A DNA stretch of 23,081 nt, taken from UBA993 sp964485855. GTDB lineage: Bacteria > Bacillota > Dethiobacteria > DTU022. How positions within the stretch are numbered: position 1 is the stretch's first letter; every line of letters starts with the position of its first letter. This document shows, one piece after another, positions 14,751 to 22,570 of the stretch. The notes under the pieces are model-generated. The model made no database searches and was not told the DNA's origin. It saw only the letters and a program-made list of their open reading frames with translations. The stretch lies in the NCBI GenBank assembly GCA_964485855.1, contig CAZAKI010000033.1, positions 1-23,081 on the forward strand. The letters are read 5' to 3'. Made by a program: the position numbers and the translations under genes.

Positions 14751-15638
14751 TCAGACCAGCTCCCCGGTAGCCACTAAATAGACCCGTCCTCCGACCGCTA
14801 CGGAAATCTGGCCGTCCTTGTTCTCTGCTGCTTTCAGCATCAAGAGCGAAGGGCGGCCTATTTCATAGCCCTGCTCGACCCGCAGATCAATCTGCGACGT
14901 GCCGAAATAACGGTTTTTAACCAGGTATGCGGCCAGACAGCCGTTGGCACTACCGGTAGCCGGATCTTCCGCAATACCATGATAATCATCAAACATGCGG
15001 GCATTAAGCTGATTCTCCGGTTGGTAGCTTTCAGGACAAAAGACAAACACTGATTTGGCTTCGGCCTGATCCACCAGCTTCAGGTAACCTACCCGGTCAA
15101 CCCGACAGGCCTTTACGGCATCTAAGGTTTTTAGCGGGACAATGATAAAAGGCAGGCCTGTAGACACCTCTTGGATTGGAAAACGACTGTCAATAAGCGA
15201 TTCTTCAAGGTTCAAGGCCGCGGCAACGTCTTTTGTTTCAAATTTAGCCCCGAAAAGCGGGGTTACCTGCTCCATCCAGAGGATATCCGGCCGGTGATCA
15301 AGGTAATTAAAACTGACTGGTATCTGTCCCACTCCCAGGTTAAGCTTAACCTCTTTAACCTGCTGCATGATGATAAACTGTTGCAGCACATAGGCGGTGC
15401 CGAGAGTCGGATGCCCGGCGAAAGGCAGTTCTTCGTCCAGTGAGAATATGCGCACATCATATCCCCCATTACGAGGCTGATCAGCTATGATAAAAGTGGT
15501 CTCGGAATAATTCATCTCCCGGGTAATATTCAGCATCTCGGTTGTAGTTAACGCAGCGGCATGGCGCACTACAGCCAACTGGTTGCCGGCATATTTATTC
15601 TCGGCAAAGACATCTACCAGGTAGAGCGGATAATTCAT
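14751..15638 (-). CDS. PhzF-family isomerase/epimerase-like protein
   Basis: A 295-residue protein. The start is ATG 15638 with GGGAGGGG 8 bases upstream; the longer open frame to 15707 lacks a ribosome site. The diaminopimelate-epimerase-like two-lobed fold is indicated by YLVDVFAENKYAGNQLAVV at the N-terminus, the catalytic Glu46 in NYSETTFI, FAGHPTLGTAYVL ending lobe one, and EDPATGSANGCLAAYLV in lobe two. PhzF proteins isomerise small acidic metabolites. No phenazine gene is present, so the substrate is unknown. It is a single gene converging on the dehydrogenase. Confidence 0.9.
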   Translation of the reverse strand: MNYPLYLVDVFAENKYAGNQLAVVRHAAALTTTEMLNITREMNYSETTFIIADQPRNGGYDVRIFSLDEELPFAGHPTLGTAYVLQQFIIMQQVKEVKLNLGVGQIPVSFNYLDHRPDILWMEQVTPLFGAKFETKDVAAALNLEESLIDSRFPIQEVSTGLPFIIVPLKTLDAVKACRVDRVGYLKLVDQAEAKSVFVFCPESYQPENQLNARMFDDYHGIAEDPATGSANGCLAAYLVKNRYFGTSQIDLRVEQGYEIGRPSLLMLKAAENKDGQISVAVGGRVYLVATGELV

Positions 15639-15803
15639 CTTTTGACCCCTCCCGTTTTCAATTAGGCTCCGACAGAACGGAGCGGAAACTCTTCGATCGT
15701 TAACCATCTACCGTTTATCTTAACTTTATTTATTTTACAATACAACTACACAAGAAAAATATGGAGTTACCCGGATGGTTAACTGTAATCTTTACTTTAC
15801 AGC

Positions 15804-15833
15804 TGTCCTCTACTTGTCCTCTATAGTCGACAA
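15804..15833 (+). promoter_or_regulatory. candidate upstream activator site for the sigma-54 promoter
   Basis: TGTCCTCTA occurs twice (15804-15812 and 15815-15823) with an 11-base period, one helical turn. The second copy overlaps an inverted repeat TTGTC-N10-GACAA (15814-15833). The block lies about 100-125 bases before the -24/-12 promoter, a normal distance for an enhancer-binding protein. Its identity as a binding site is inference. Confidence 0.4.
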
Positions 15834-15928
15834 CAGAGCCTACACCATTATTTCGAATAAAGCTCTTAATCCGTTAAAAATATCTTCCGATTAAGGCAAA
15901 ACTAAAAAACAATCAACAGTTTGTGAAC

Positions 15929-15945
15929 CTGGCATAATCATTGCA
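15929..15945 (+). promoter_or_regulatory. sigma-54 (-24/-12) promoter of the acyl-CoA operon
   Basis: CTGGCATAATCATTGCA matches the consensus YTGGCACG-N4-TTGCW, with the GG and GC elements 10 bases apart as required. The two mismatches are in the less critical CG after TGGCA. The predicted start is near 15956, about 37 bases before the first ATG. Such promoters need an AAA+ activator; none is encoded in the window. Confidence 0.72.
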
Positions 15946-15992
15946 CTGATTATTATCATAGCCGAAAAAATAATTGGAAAGGAGGGTTGAAG

Positions 15993-17132
15993 ATGAACTT
16001 TGCCCTCACTGATAATCAGCAGATGATTCGTCAGACAGTCAGCGCCTTTGCCCGGAAAGAACTGGATCCAATCGCTGCCGAATTAGACCGCGAAGGGCGT
16101 TTTCCTCACGAAATTATTAAGAAGATGGCTGACCTGGATCTTTTTGCCTTACCCTTCAGCGAAGAATATGGCGGAACCGGTGATGGTTGCCTGGCCTATG
16201 TCCTGGCAGTAGAAGAAATCTCTAAGGCCTGTGCTTCAACCGGCATTACCTATGCCGCCCACTGTTCAATCGGGACCGGACCGGTTTACCTTTTCGGCAC
16301 CGAAGAACAAAAAAAGAAGTGGGTAATGCCCTGTGCCAAAGGCGAGATGCTGGCCGCTTTTGGCCTGACCGAACCTGATGCCGGTTCCGATGCCGGCGGC
16401 ACGAAAACTACAGCAGTGTTAGATGGTAACGAGTGGGTTTTAAACGGTACCAAATGCTTTATTACCAATGCAACACATGCCGGTATAACTGTTGTCACAG
16501 CGGTTACTGAACCGGGTCGGGGTACCAGGGGAATCAGTTCTTTCGTTGTACCTGGCGGCACACCGGGTTTTTCAGTATCAGCACCTTATGAAAAGCTGGG
16601 TCTGAAAGCATCAGATACAGCCGAAATTGTGATGGATAATGTGCGCATCCCGGCCGATCACCTGCTTGGGAACAGGGGCGAGGGTTTTAAACAATTTCTA
16701 CAGGTTTTGGACGGTGGCCGAATCAGTATCGGTGCCCTGGCAGTTGGTATTGCCCAGGCTTCATTGGAAGCGGCGTTAGCCTATGCCAAGGAGCGGAGAC
16801 AGTTTGGCCAACCAATATCAAAATTTCAAGCTATCCAGTTTAAGCTGGCCGATATGACTACCCGCATCGAGCTGGCGCGGCTCGCCGTTCACCGGGCTGC
16901 CTGGTTAAAAGACCAGGGTCTGCCATTTACCCGCGAATCGGCGATCGCCAAGCTTTTTGCCGCCGAGACAGCCGTTACTTGCGCCCTGGAAGCGATCCAG
17001 ATCTTTGGCGGTTACGGCTATACCAGGGAGTATCCGGTTGAAAGATATTTGCGCGATGCCAAGCTGATGGAAATTGGCGAAGGTACTTCTGAAATTCAAC
17101 GGCTGGTCATCGCCCGCCAGCTGGGCTGTTAA
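15993..17132 (+). CDS. acyl-CoA dehydrogenase
   Basis: A 379-residue FAD-dependent acyl-CoA dehydrogenase that oxidises an acyl-CoA to the 2-enoyl-CoA, passing electrons to ETF. The start is ATG 15993, with AAGGAGGG 7 bases upstream; an in-frame TTG two codons earlier overlaps the spacer. Signatures are AFGLTEPDAGSDAGG and CFITNATHAG (FAD and substrate contacts), GLKASDTAEIVMDNVRIP, LLGNRGEGFKQFLQVLDGGR and RRQFGQPISKFQAIQFKLADM. The catalytic Glu is about residue 363 in IGEGTSEIQR. The form is short-chain/butyryl-like. It is the first gene of a sigma-54 operon with thiolase-fold and DUF35 genes. The chain length or branching of the substrate is not readable from the sequence. Confidence 0.95.
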   Translation: MNFALTDNQQMIRQTVSAFARKELDPIAAELDREGRFPHEIIKKMADLDLFALPFSEEYGGTGDGCLAYVLAVEEISKACASTGITYAAHCSIGTGPVYLFGTEEQKKKWVMPCAKGEMLAAFGLTEPDAGSDAGGTKTTAVLDGNEWVLNGTKCFITNATHAGITVVTAVTEPGRGTRGISSFVVPGGTPGFSVSAPYEKLGLKASDTAEIVMDNVRIPADHLLGNRGEGFKQFLQVLDGGRISIGALAVGIAQASLEAALAYAKERRQFGQPISKFQAIQFKLADMTTRIELARLAVHRAAWLKDQGLPFTRESAIAKLFAAETAVTCALEAIQIFGGYGYTREYPVERYLRDAKLMEIGEGTSEIQRLVIARQLGC

Positions 17133-17161
17133 CATCAATAACAAGGAGGTTTTGATCAACA

Positions 17162-18325
17162 ATGAGTAGACGTGTTGCCATTGTCGGCCTTGGTTATGCC
17201 GGCTTCAGGACTACTTCGGCCGATGTTTCATACCGGGAAATGATCTTTGAAGCGGCAACCAAGTGCTATGAAGATGCAGGGGGCATTCACCCCCAGGAAA
17301 TTGATTCTTTTGTCGCTTCAGCCGAAGATTTCATGGAGGGGATCAGCATCGCTGACGAGTATGTCCCCGACCAGCTCGGAGCGGTGCTTAAACCGGTACA
17401 GAGCATCGCCGGGGATGGCCTGCAGGGCTTAGCCTCGGCTGTGATGCAGATTAAAACCGGTAAACTCGACCTGGTTGCCGCATCGGCCTTTTCCAAGGTA
17501 TCAAACTTGTCCCATTACGAACATGTTGCCGCTTATGCCGGTGATCCGGCCTACATCAGGCCCCTGCAGGAAAACCCCAACTTTATTGCCGGTTTGGAAA
17601 TGAACCGCTATCTTTTTGAGACCGACACCAGTCGCACCCAGTGTGCCGCCGTGGTGGTTAAAAATAAATCTAATGCCTTGCAAAATCCGCGGGCTGCCTA
17701 TGGCGCAAAAATTGACCTTGACGATATTATCAAAGCTCCTGGTTTGAGCAGCCCCTTAGGCCTTTATGATCAAAGCGGCAACTTAGATGGAGCAATCGTG
17801 CTGCTGCTGGCACCGGAAGAACGAGTTGCCGAGTTCACCGCCAAACCGGTATGGGTGAAGGGTATTGGCTGGGCAACTGACACGCCCAACCTTGATTCAC
17901 GGCTGGCAGGATTCGGCTCAGCAGTTTACGCCCGGATCGCCGGCCAGATGGCCTATAAAATGGCCGGCATTACGGCTCCCTACAAGGAAATCGATTTTGC
18001 CGAAATTGACGATACTTACTCCTACAAGGAGCTGCAGCACCTGGAAGCGCTAAACCTCTGCGGTCCAGGAGAAGCCGGCAAATTGCTTGAAATGGGCTGC
18101 TTTGACTCAACCGGCGATTTTCCGGTTAATCTTTCCGGCGGAAGTTTGGGCGTTGGATACCTGCACGAAGCAAACGGTCTGCACCGGGTCCTGGAAACCG
18201 TTCTGCAACTGCGCGACGAAGCCGGTAGGAACCAGCTGCCCAATGCAGATACCGGCCTGGCCTTTGCCTGGCGCGGGGTGCCAACTGCTACCGGAGCTGC
18301 CGTAATTCTTGGCCGCAGGCCTTAA
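17162..18325 (+). CDS. thiolase-fold protein lacking the catalytic Cys (SCP-x/Ltp-like), subunit 1
   Basis: A 387-residue thiolase-superfamily protein starting VAIVGLGYAGF. The nucleophile loop reads VQSIAGDGLQGLASAV (about 79-94), with no Cys. The HDCF-like motif is EIDDTYSYKELQHLEAL. The Gly-His-Pro loop is SGGSLGVGYLHEANG, with no His. The C-terminal CxGGG loop is replaced by AFAWRGVPTATG. All three catalytic positions of a normal thiolase are therefore changed, so simple thiolysis or Claisen chemistry is unlikely. It most resembles thiolase-like lipid-transfer/aldolase proteins that work with DUF35 partners. It lies 29 bases after the acyl-CoA dehydrogenase and upstream of a paralogue, so the pair may form a heteromer. 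Confidence 0.85.
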   Translation: MSRRVAIVGLGYAGFRTTSADVSYREMIFEAATKCYEDAGGIHPQEIDSFVASAEDFMEGISIADEYVPDQLGAVLKPVQSIAGDGLQGLASAVMQIKTGKLDLVAASAFSKVSNLSHYEHVAAYAGDPAYIRPLQENPNFIAGLEMNRYLFETDTSRTQCAAVVVKNKSNALQNPRAAYGAKIDLDDIIKAPGLSSPLGLYDQSGNLDGAIVLLLAPEERVAEFTAKPVWVKGIGWATDTPNLDSRLAGFGSAVYARIAGQMAYKMAGITAPYKEIDFAEIDDTYSYKELQHLEALNLCGPGEAGKLLEMGCFDSTGDFPVNLSGGSLGVGYLHEANGLHRVLETVLQLRDEAGRNQLPNADTGLAFAWRGVPTATGAAVILGRRP

Positions 18326-18350
18326 CCTATTTCAAACGGAGGGTTTAATA

Positions 18351-19508
18351 ATGAGAAAAGTTGCAATTGTAGGCGCCGGCCTGACCAGGTTTGTCCGCAG
18401 AGCCCTGGAAACCCCCAAGGAACTCTCGTATGAAGCGGCAAAAACAGCCCTGGATAGCTGCGGCCTTAGACTTGAAGATATCGACTGTGTTGCACACGGA
18501 ACTGCACCGGATGCCTTCGACGGCATCCACCAGAACGGCGAATACATGGTTGACGGCTGTGGTGGCTGGAATAAACCGACCATGCGGGTTTATGTCGGCG
18601 GAGCGACCGGAGTACACGCCGTTGTTCACGGCTGGCACCATGTCGCTTCCGGGCTTTTTGACCTCTGCCTGGTGGTCTGCGAAGAAAAGATGTCCAGCGC
18701 CATGCCCCATGCCCAGGGCTTTTTTCTGACCATTTTCGACGCCATTACCGAAAGAGCCCTGCAACCTAACCTGTTGTGGATCTTTGCCCTGGAAATGAAC
18801 CGCTATATGCAGCGCTACGGTTACACCAAGGAAGATATGGCCCTGGCTGCGGTCAACAATAAGAATAACGGTCAACTACACCCATCATCCCAGTTTAAAA
18901 CCGAGGTAACTGTAGAAGATATCCTCAACTCGGAGACCATGGCCTATCCGGTCAGCCGGCTGGACGTCAGTCCGGTATCGGATGGGGCCGCTGCCGTGGT
19001 GCTGGCCGCAGAACCGGTGGCACGGCGTATAACCGACAAACCGGTCTGGATTGAGGGCGTAGGCTGGACCTTGGACACGGCCTACTGGGCAACGCGTGAT
19101 CTTTACTACCCGCGTTACCTCGACCGGGCAGCCCGGATGGCATATGAGATGGCCGGAATCAGGGAACCCGCCAAGCAGATCAATATTGCTGAACCGTATG
19201 ATCCCTTTGACTATAAGGCCTTGCATCATATGGAAGGCCTGCAGCTTGCGCCACGCGGTAAAACAGTTGAACTACTGCGCGACGGGCACTTTGCGCGCGA
19301 TGGAAATCTGCCGATGTGTCCTTCCGGCGGGCTGCTCGGAGTCGGCAACCCGATTGCCGCCGCCGGCACGATGAAAGTTTGCGAACTGTTCTGGCAACTG
19401 CGCGGTGAAGCCGATCAGCGTCAAGTTCCCGGCAACCCAAAACTTGGCGTAGCCCAGGCCTGGGGCGATCTGATGCAGGTCAGTTCAGTGGTTGTTGCCG
19501 GCATCTAA
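18351..19508 (+). CDS. thiolase-fold protein lacking the catalytic Cys (SCP-x/Ltp-like), subunit 2
   Basis: A 385-residue paralogue of the preceding gene. The start is ATG 18351 with ACGGAGGG upstream; the longer open frame from 18309 overlaps the previous gene. The nucleophile loop reads RVYVGGATGVHAVVHG (about 79-94), with no Cys. NIAEPYDPFDYKALHHMEGL corresponds to the HDCF region and resembles the YDPF motif of Ltp-type steroid retro-aldolases. The Gly-His-Pro loop is SGGLLGVGNPIAAAG, with Asn for His. The C-terminus is AQAWGDLMQVSSVVV, without Cys. This subunit keeps more acidic and aromatic candidates than its partner and could be the catalytic one in an aldol-type reaction; that is inference. 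Confidence 0.85.
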   Translation: MRKVAIVGAGLTRFVRRALETPKELSYEAAKTALDSCGLRLEDIDCVAHGTAPDAFDGIHQNGEYMVDGCGGWNKPTMRVYVGGATGVHAVVHGWHHVASGLFDLCLVVCEEKMSSAMPHAQGFFLTIFDAITERALQPNLLWIFALEMNRYMQRYGYTKEDMALAAVNNKNNGQLHPSSQFKTEVTVEDILNSETMAYPVSRLDVSPVSDGAAAVVLAAEPVARRITDKPVWIEGVGWTLDTAYWATRDLYYPRYLDRAARMAYEMAGIREPAKQINIAEPYDPFDYKALHHMEGLQLAPRGKTVELLRDGHFARDGNLPMCPSGGLLGVGNPIAAAGTMKVCELFWQLRGEADQRQVPGNPKLGVAQAWGDLMQVSSVVVAGI

Positions 19509-19559
19509 AAAAAGATGAAGGCATTTACGAAATTACCTGGCAAGGGAGGCATCATACTG

Positions 19560-20087
19560 ATGGAACAAAAAGTAAAAGTGTCTGGAGGCACAGCGCTAAC
19601 CGAGGAAATGATCCAGTCAGGGAAAGTATTTCTGACCGCAGATTCGCTCGACTGTGCTTATGCCTGGGATACCGGCGTAGCGATTAGCCGTTACCTGGCA
19701 GAACTAAAAAAAGGGAAGATAATCGGCAAAGAATGTCGAGCATGCAAGCGGGTTATGATCCCGCCGCGCATGTTCTGTGAATTATGCTTTCGCCCGAGCG
19801 GAGACTGGGTCTACCTGCAGGATAGCGGGGTGGTCAATACCTACTCAATCTGCTATGTAAATTGGGACGCCAGCCGCATTAAAGAAGGAGAGAAACCTTA
19901 CCTGCCGGCGGTAATCGAAATCGATGGCGCAGCAGAAGGCATGGGTATTATGCACCTGCTGGGCGAAGTAGAGCCGGAACAGATAAAAATCGGCATGAGG
20001 GTTAAAGCAGTCTGGAAGCCGGACAGCGAGCGGACAGGCTCAATCACCGATATCAAATATTTTAAGCCGCTATCAAAGGAGGGTTAG
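19560..20087 (+). CDS. DUF35 family Zn-ribbon/OB-fold protein, copy 1
   Basis: A 175-residue protein from ATG 19560, with GGGAGG 10 bases upstream (an earlier in-frame ATG at 19515 lacks a site). The rubredoxin-like Zn ribbon is CRACKRVMIPPRMFCELC, that is CxxC-x10-CxxC. An OB-fold follows (GVVNTYSICYVNW ... LPAVIEIDGAAEGMGIMHLL ... GMRVKAVWK) and ends ITDIKYFKPL. DUF35 proteins bridge or stabilise thiolase-fold enzymes and help bind CoA substrates. The N-terminal 45 residues form a helical extension that may clasp a thiolase subunit. Confidence 0.9.
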   Translation: MEQKVKVSGGTALTEEMIQSGKVFLTADSLDCAYAWDTGVAISRYLAELKKGKIIGKECRACKRVMIPPRMFCELCFRPSGDWVYLQDSGVVNTYSICYVNWDASRIKEGEKPYLPAVIEIDGAAEGMGIMHLLGEVEPEQIKIGMRVKAVWKPDSERTGSITDIKYFKPLSKEG

Positions 20088-20089
20088 CA

Positions 20090-20566
20090 ATGGCTATCCT
20101 GGAACGGATTAACCGTAATATCGACAATCACTACTGGAATCCCGGAACCGGCCACTTCCCGGTTAAAAACCGCTATACAGCAGGAGTTGCAGGACAGCGT
20201 TTCTTCGAGGAGCTGAAAAACAAGGGGACCTTTTACGGAACCGAATGCTCCGCCTGCCAGTTAACTTTTGTGCCGGCCCGTCTGTACTGTGAACGCTGTT
20301 TTGCCCGCCTGGATAAATGGGTAGATGTTGGAACCGAGGGAAATGTCTTTTCATATACCATCAGCTACCAAGATAAAAGCGGTGAACCACTTGCCGAGCC
20401 GGTTATCCTGGTGGCAGTGCAGATTGCTGACGGACTGATCATCCACCGCCTGGAAGAGTGCCGGCAGGAAGAAGTCTGGATCGGCATGCCGGTGAAAGCA
20501 GAGCTGAAAGCGCCGGCAGAGCGGCAGGGTGGGCTTACAGATCTAAAATATTTCAAGCCGCTTTAA
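20090..20566 (+). CDS. DUF35 family Zn-ribbon/OB-fold protein, copy 2
   Basis: A 158-residue paralogue of copy 1, starting two bases after its stop with AAGGAGGG inside the upstream gene. The Zn ribbon is CSACQLTFVPARLYCERC (CxxC-x10-CxxC). The OB-fold runs from NVFSYTISYQDKSG to GMPVKAELKAP, and the C-terminus LTDLKYFKPL is nearly identical to copy 1. Two thiolase-fold and two DUF35 genes in a row suggest a 1:1:1:1 or paired heteromeric complex. It is the last gene of the operon. Confidence 0.9.
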   Translation: MAILERINRNIDNHYWNPGTGHFPVKNRYTAGVAGQRFFEELKNKGTFYGTECSACQLTFVPARLYCERCFARLDKWVDVGTEGNVFSYTISYQDKSGEPLAEPVILVAVQIADGLIIHRLEECRQEEVWIGMPVKAELKAPAERQGGLTDLKYFKPL

Positions 20567-20601
20567 AAACATTAACCAGCTTCAGATAAAACTAAACTTA
20601 A

Positions 20602-20628
20602 AGGCCCTCGACACTAACCTGAGGGCCT
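20602..20628. terminator. bidirectional intrinsic terminator
   Basis: A perfect eight-base stem AGGCCCTC (20602-20609) / GAGGGCCT (20621-20628). On the plus strand it is followed by CTTCTTACTTTTT, and on the minus strand by TTAAGTTTAGTTTT. It separates the convergent acyl-CoA operon and the receiver/pseudo-peptidase gene and can serve both. Confidence 0.85.
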
Positions 20629-20658
20629 CTTCTTACTTTTTCTCCGTGAATCTATGAG

Positions 20659-22431
20659 CTATTGATCATCATAATCATCGTCTTCCAGCGGTTCGTAAAC
20701 GCGACGCCGCCCCTGCCCGGACCGTTTTTCTTCCCGGTTACCAGCCAAATGCTTAACAATTTTAATCAGCTGGTAAAGGATAATGATCACACCGGGAACA
20801 AAGATCAGCATAATTAAACCCTGGCTGGTCTGGACATAATCGATCATCTTGCCATAATACGGAATGGAAAAAATAACCTTGCCGACCAGTTCTGAGGCGC
20901 CTACCGGAAAAGTCTGAACGGCATCTGGACCATCGCTTCTAGTTATCAACTGTAATGCTTCATCGCGCTTAATTTCCACCACCCGCATCGTTGCAGTGGA
21001 CTCTGAACCAGGGGTAGTCCGGTAGGTAATAATATCTCCAACTTCAACTGAATTTGGATCAATGTCGCGAACTAGCGCCAGGCTGCCCGGGTTGACATCG
21101 GCATTCGGCTCACTGTCCCGCATCACGAAAAACTGAAAGCCGGCCAGGCCAGGAGGCGAATCTGTAATCCGGCTGTGAATGAGAAAAAAGGATAGTGAAG
21201 CCATCATCAGTAACAGAAGAACAAATATCAGGTTGACAATTACCGAAAGAAAACGAGACCCACCGGAAGAGCCTCTTCGACGCGGTTCATAAACTTCTTC
21301 ATCGTCATCGATATCTTCTTCACCGTCGGCCATAAAGCGTTCCAGCATATCTTCGTTGTAACTAATTTCTTCTTCTGCACCATGTTCTTTCAAGTAATCA
21401 TCGGCTGAATCACCGGGCATGAAATCCTTAATACTGAGACTGATATCTCTTTCAGCCTGGTTAGGCATTTCCGGAAGCTCCTGCAAATCATCGTCTACTG
21501 GAAAAGGCGGGATCCCTCCCGTCACCGGTCTGTCGATCTTTTCAGGTTTTTCCTGTTCTGTTAACTCTTTTTTTTCATCGTATTCCTCTAAAAATAGATC
21601 ATCAAAATATTTTTCTCCCAAATCTTTGTTGTCTGGTTCTTCCACATTCAATTGCTGATTTTCGTCTGAAAAACTAAGCAAATCATCAGCAGCGCTGTAA
21701 GCATCCTCGGCAGCTTCTGTTTCATCGATCAGATCATTTTGCTTAGCTTGATGATAGAGCAGATCATCAATTGCAAAATCCGGCTCCGGTGAGCTTTCCT
21801 TTTTATAATCATTTTCAACTTTGCTGAAATAGTCATCTTCCGGAAGCGGTTTGAATACTTCTTCCCGGTCTACTTTCCTTGCAGCCTGATCCTCAGGCGG
21901 TGATTGATCGTCCGCTAAGCTTTTTTCGAGATCGCTTTCAGCTTCGAATTGATCATTTTCAGTAAAAATCTTAAATGCTTCAAATTCGGTTGCTTTGCGT
22001 TCAGCCGGTTGATCAGGGGTGGCATAAAACTCTGTATCCCTCAGCGGTTCCTGCAGAGCCGACCGCTTCCGTTTCGTAGTGATCAGAATACGCGCAGCAA
22101 ACTCTTCTTCGGCAACCGGTTTAACCATGTAATCATCAACCAGGCCAAGCTCAATGGCTTTATAGAGTTTCTCATAATAACCGGGCTCAATTAAACCCAA
22201 AATATAGGTATCGGTGCAGGATTCCCTCAGCTCTTCAATTAAAGCAATATTATCATCTGGGACCAGGTCAAAATCGATAATAATCAGCTTGGGATCCAGC
22301 TTCGCGGCAATTTTGATTAACGTTTCCGGTGAAAAACAGTTAACAATGTCAGCGTCGGGTAAAATTTGTTCGATCATCTTCTGCAGTTGCTCGGAAGAAA
22401 TGTAATTATAATCAACCAAAAAAAGATACAT
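20659..22431 (-). CDS. receiver domain - acidic linker - membrane-anchored pseudo signal peptidase
   Basis: A 590-residue protein with GAGGAGG 7 bases before the ATG. Residues 1-120 form a response-regulator receiver: phosphoacceptor D53 in IIIDFD and K104 in MVKP. Only one Asp is kept in the acidic pocket (VDYN) and the usual Thr/Ser is Ile81. Residues about 125-390 are very acidic and low in complexity, probably disordered. A membrane helix follows (about 394-418), then a signal-peptidase fold parallel to the neighbour at 22571-23081, a second hydrophobic segment (about 538-556) and a charged tail. In gapless alignment the neighbour's catalytic Ser in LSGSMNP becomes Glu (VMRDSEP) and the catalytic His in THRV becomes Met (TMRV, about 482). 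Proteolysis is therefore unlikely; a signal-responsive scaffold or a regulator of the real peptidase is possible. Confidence 0.82.
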   Translation of the reverse strand: MYLFLVDYNYISSEQLQKMIEQILPDADIVNCFSPETLIKIAAKLDPKLIIIDFDLVPDDNIALIEELRESCTDTYILGLIEPGYYEKLYKAIELGLVDDYMVKPVAEEEFAARILITTKRKRSALQEPLRDTEFYATPDQPAERKATEFEAFKIFTENDQFEAESDLEKSLADDQSPPEDQAARKVDREEVFKPLPEDDYFSKVENDYKKESSPEPDFAIDDLLYHQAKQNDLIDETEAAEDAYSAADDLLSFSDENQQLNVEEPDNKDLGEKYFDDLFLEEYDEKKELTEQEKPEKIDRPVTGGIPPFPVDDDLQELPEMPNQAERDISLSIKDFMPGDSADDYLKEHGAEEEISYNEDMLERFMADGEEDIDDDEEVYEPRRRGSSGGSRFLSVIVNLIFVLLLLMMASLSFFLIHSRITDSPPGLAGFQFFVMRDSEPNADVNPGSLALVRDIDPNSVEVGDIITYRTTPGSESTATMRVVEIKRDEALQLITRSDGPDAVQTFPVGASELVGKVIFSIPYYGKMIDYVQTSQGLIMLIFVPGVIIILYQLIKIVKHLAGNREEKRSGQGRRRVYEPLEDDDYDDQ

Positions 22432-22465
22432 CTGGTAACCTCCTCAAGAGAGACCGGTTTTTTCC

Positions 22466-22474
22466 ATTATAACA
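22466..22474 (-). promoter_or_regulatory. extended -10 promoter of the receiver/pseudo-peptidase gene
   Basis: TGTTATAAT on the minus strand is a perfect TATAAT (opposite 22466-22471) with an upstream TG, an extended -10. No good -35 is seen at 16-18 bases. It lies between the upstream gene's terminator and the ribosome site. Confidence 0.55.
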
Positions 22475-22520
22475 GAAACTATTCGTAAAATTCCACCCGG
22501 CAAGAACTGATTCCGGCTAG

Positions 22521-22543
22521 AAAAAATCCCCCGTCAAGAGGGA
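22521..22543 (-). terminator. intrinsic terminator of the SipW-type peptidase gene
   Basis: The minus-strand RNA reads TCCCTC, loop TTGAC, GGGGGA, then TTTTTTC. It lies about 30 bases after the stop codon of the gene at 22571. Confidence 0.7.
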
Positions 22544-22570
22544 CTTAATCCATTTAAACTGCCGTCTCGC

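Noticed and set aside
18345..18875. 176-codon antisense frame inside thiolase-fold gene 2
   Set aside because: A shadow of codon bias in the real gene; the product has no motif and no start signal.
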